Origin: Cafeteria roenbergensis
Taxonomy: Eukaryota > Sar > Bigyra > Bicosoecida > Cafeteriaceae
Length of the DNA stretch: 64,000 bases
Assembly: GCA_008330645.1 (NCBI GenBank)
Contig: VLTN01000002.1
Coordinates: forward strand, 496,001-560,000
Direction: 5' to 3'
Made by a program: the position numbers and the translations under genes. The notes under the pieces are model-generated. The model ran no database searches. It had not been told where the DNA came from and saw only the letters and a list, made by a program, of their open reading frames with translations. Below, one piece after another: positions 63,754 through 64,000 of this stretch (within the stretch, counting starts at the first letter, position 1; the number at the start of each line of letters is the position of its first letter).

Positions 63754-64000
63754 GCGCGAGCAGCTCGGGACCGGGCGGAGCCGCGAGGCCTGGCTGCCAC
63801 CGTCGTGCTCGCCTCGAAGCCTCTGAGGCCAGCCTTGTGTGAGTGTGGCTTCCTTCTCCCCGCCCTCCCCCCCCCCTTGCAGTCAGTAGCTGTTCGCCAA
63901 AGTGGGGGCACTCCGGGGCGGTTTGTCTGTGTGTGGCAGCGTTCGCGGTCGCCCTGGCTGCAACACACCGAGTGTTTGGCTGAGGCAAACATAGCCTTGT
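63754..64000. other. upstream flank of the TTLL gene
   Basis: 247 bp at the window edge, with a C-rich run near 63860-63880. The TTLL promoter is expected here; nothing specific was seen. Confidence 0.4.

Noticed and set aside
1-64000. Bacterial origin, suggested by high GC and long open frames
   Set aside because: Introns, tubulin, GINS, PCI, E2 and CLPTM1 proteins, and wide UTR-like spacers are eukaryotic.
1-64000. Endogenous viral or transposable elements
   Set aside because: No integrase, transposase, reverse transcriptase, capsid or polymerase motif, and no long terminal repeats were seen in any frame.

Overview
The window is nuclear DNA from a eukaryote with very high GC content, most likely a small flagellated protist. 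A GC-rich heterotrophic stramenopile such as a bicosoecid would fit, but that is inference and no marker in the window proves it. The evidence is as follows: GT-AG introns of about 110-500 bp in 12 of 19 genes, which can be traced by phase matching and family alignment; a set of strictly eukaryotic proteins (epsilon-tubulin, GINS/SLD5, PCID2, UBE2C, CDC123, CLPTM1, FKBP12); and ciliary or tubulin-modifying genes. Stop codons are so rare at this GC content that very long antisense open frames occur, up to 2619 codons. These are shadows.

Layout. 0.2-14 kb (minus strand): a 2143-residue surface protein built of repeated GDPDLY-type beta modules with a C-terminal membrane anchor; a NOL9/Grc3-type polynucleotide kinase; and a DEG/ENaC-like channel with a mucin-like insert of about 390 residues in its ectodomain. 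14.4-23 kb: a tiny membrane protein, QPRT (NAD synthesis) divergent from PCID2 (TREX-2/PCI), an EF-hand-like unknown divergent from UBE2C (APC/C E2), and SLD5/GINS4 (replication helicase). 23.5-27.2 kb: a degenerate M14 carboxypeptidase ectodomain on a Ser/Thr/Pro minisatellite stalk with a transmembrane segment; a 1-nt frame disruption lies in the minisatellite. 27.5-37.9 kb: a 3214-residue protein of ten ~300-residue EF-hand modules. 38-44.5 kb: an ankyrin-TPR co-chaperone-like protein, FKBP12, a six-repeat F-x-LG protein, and CDC123. 44.6-63.8 kb (all minus): epsilon-tubulin, a 3534-residue IQ/W-repeat/ankyrin/WW scaffold, CLPTM1 and a tubulin-tyrosine-ligase-like enzyme.

Working together: TUBE1, the TTLL enzyme, and perhaps the IQ/W-repeat giant and the F-x-LG protein point to basal body and axoneme biology. 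UBE2C, SLD5 and PCID2 are cell-cycle, replication and mRNA-export functions. The PPC-like protein, the M14-like protein and the DEG/ENaC-like channel form a cell-surface set, and the last two share a similar mucin-type stalk composition. Several genes are divergent pairs with short shared upstream regions (147-435 bp).

No rRNA, tRNA, transposon, virus, CRISPR or origin was recognised. All exon boundaries below are my own reading from sequence, without transcript data. The strongest cross-gene signal is that all 23 acceptor sites I traced end in GCAG.
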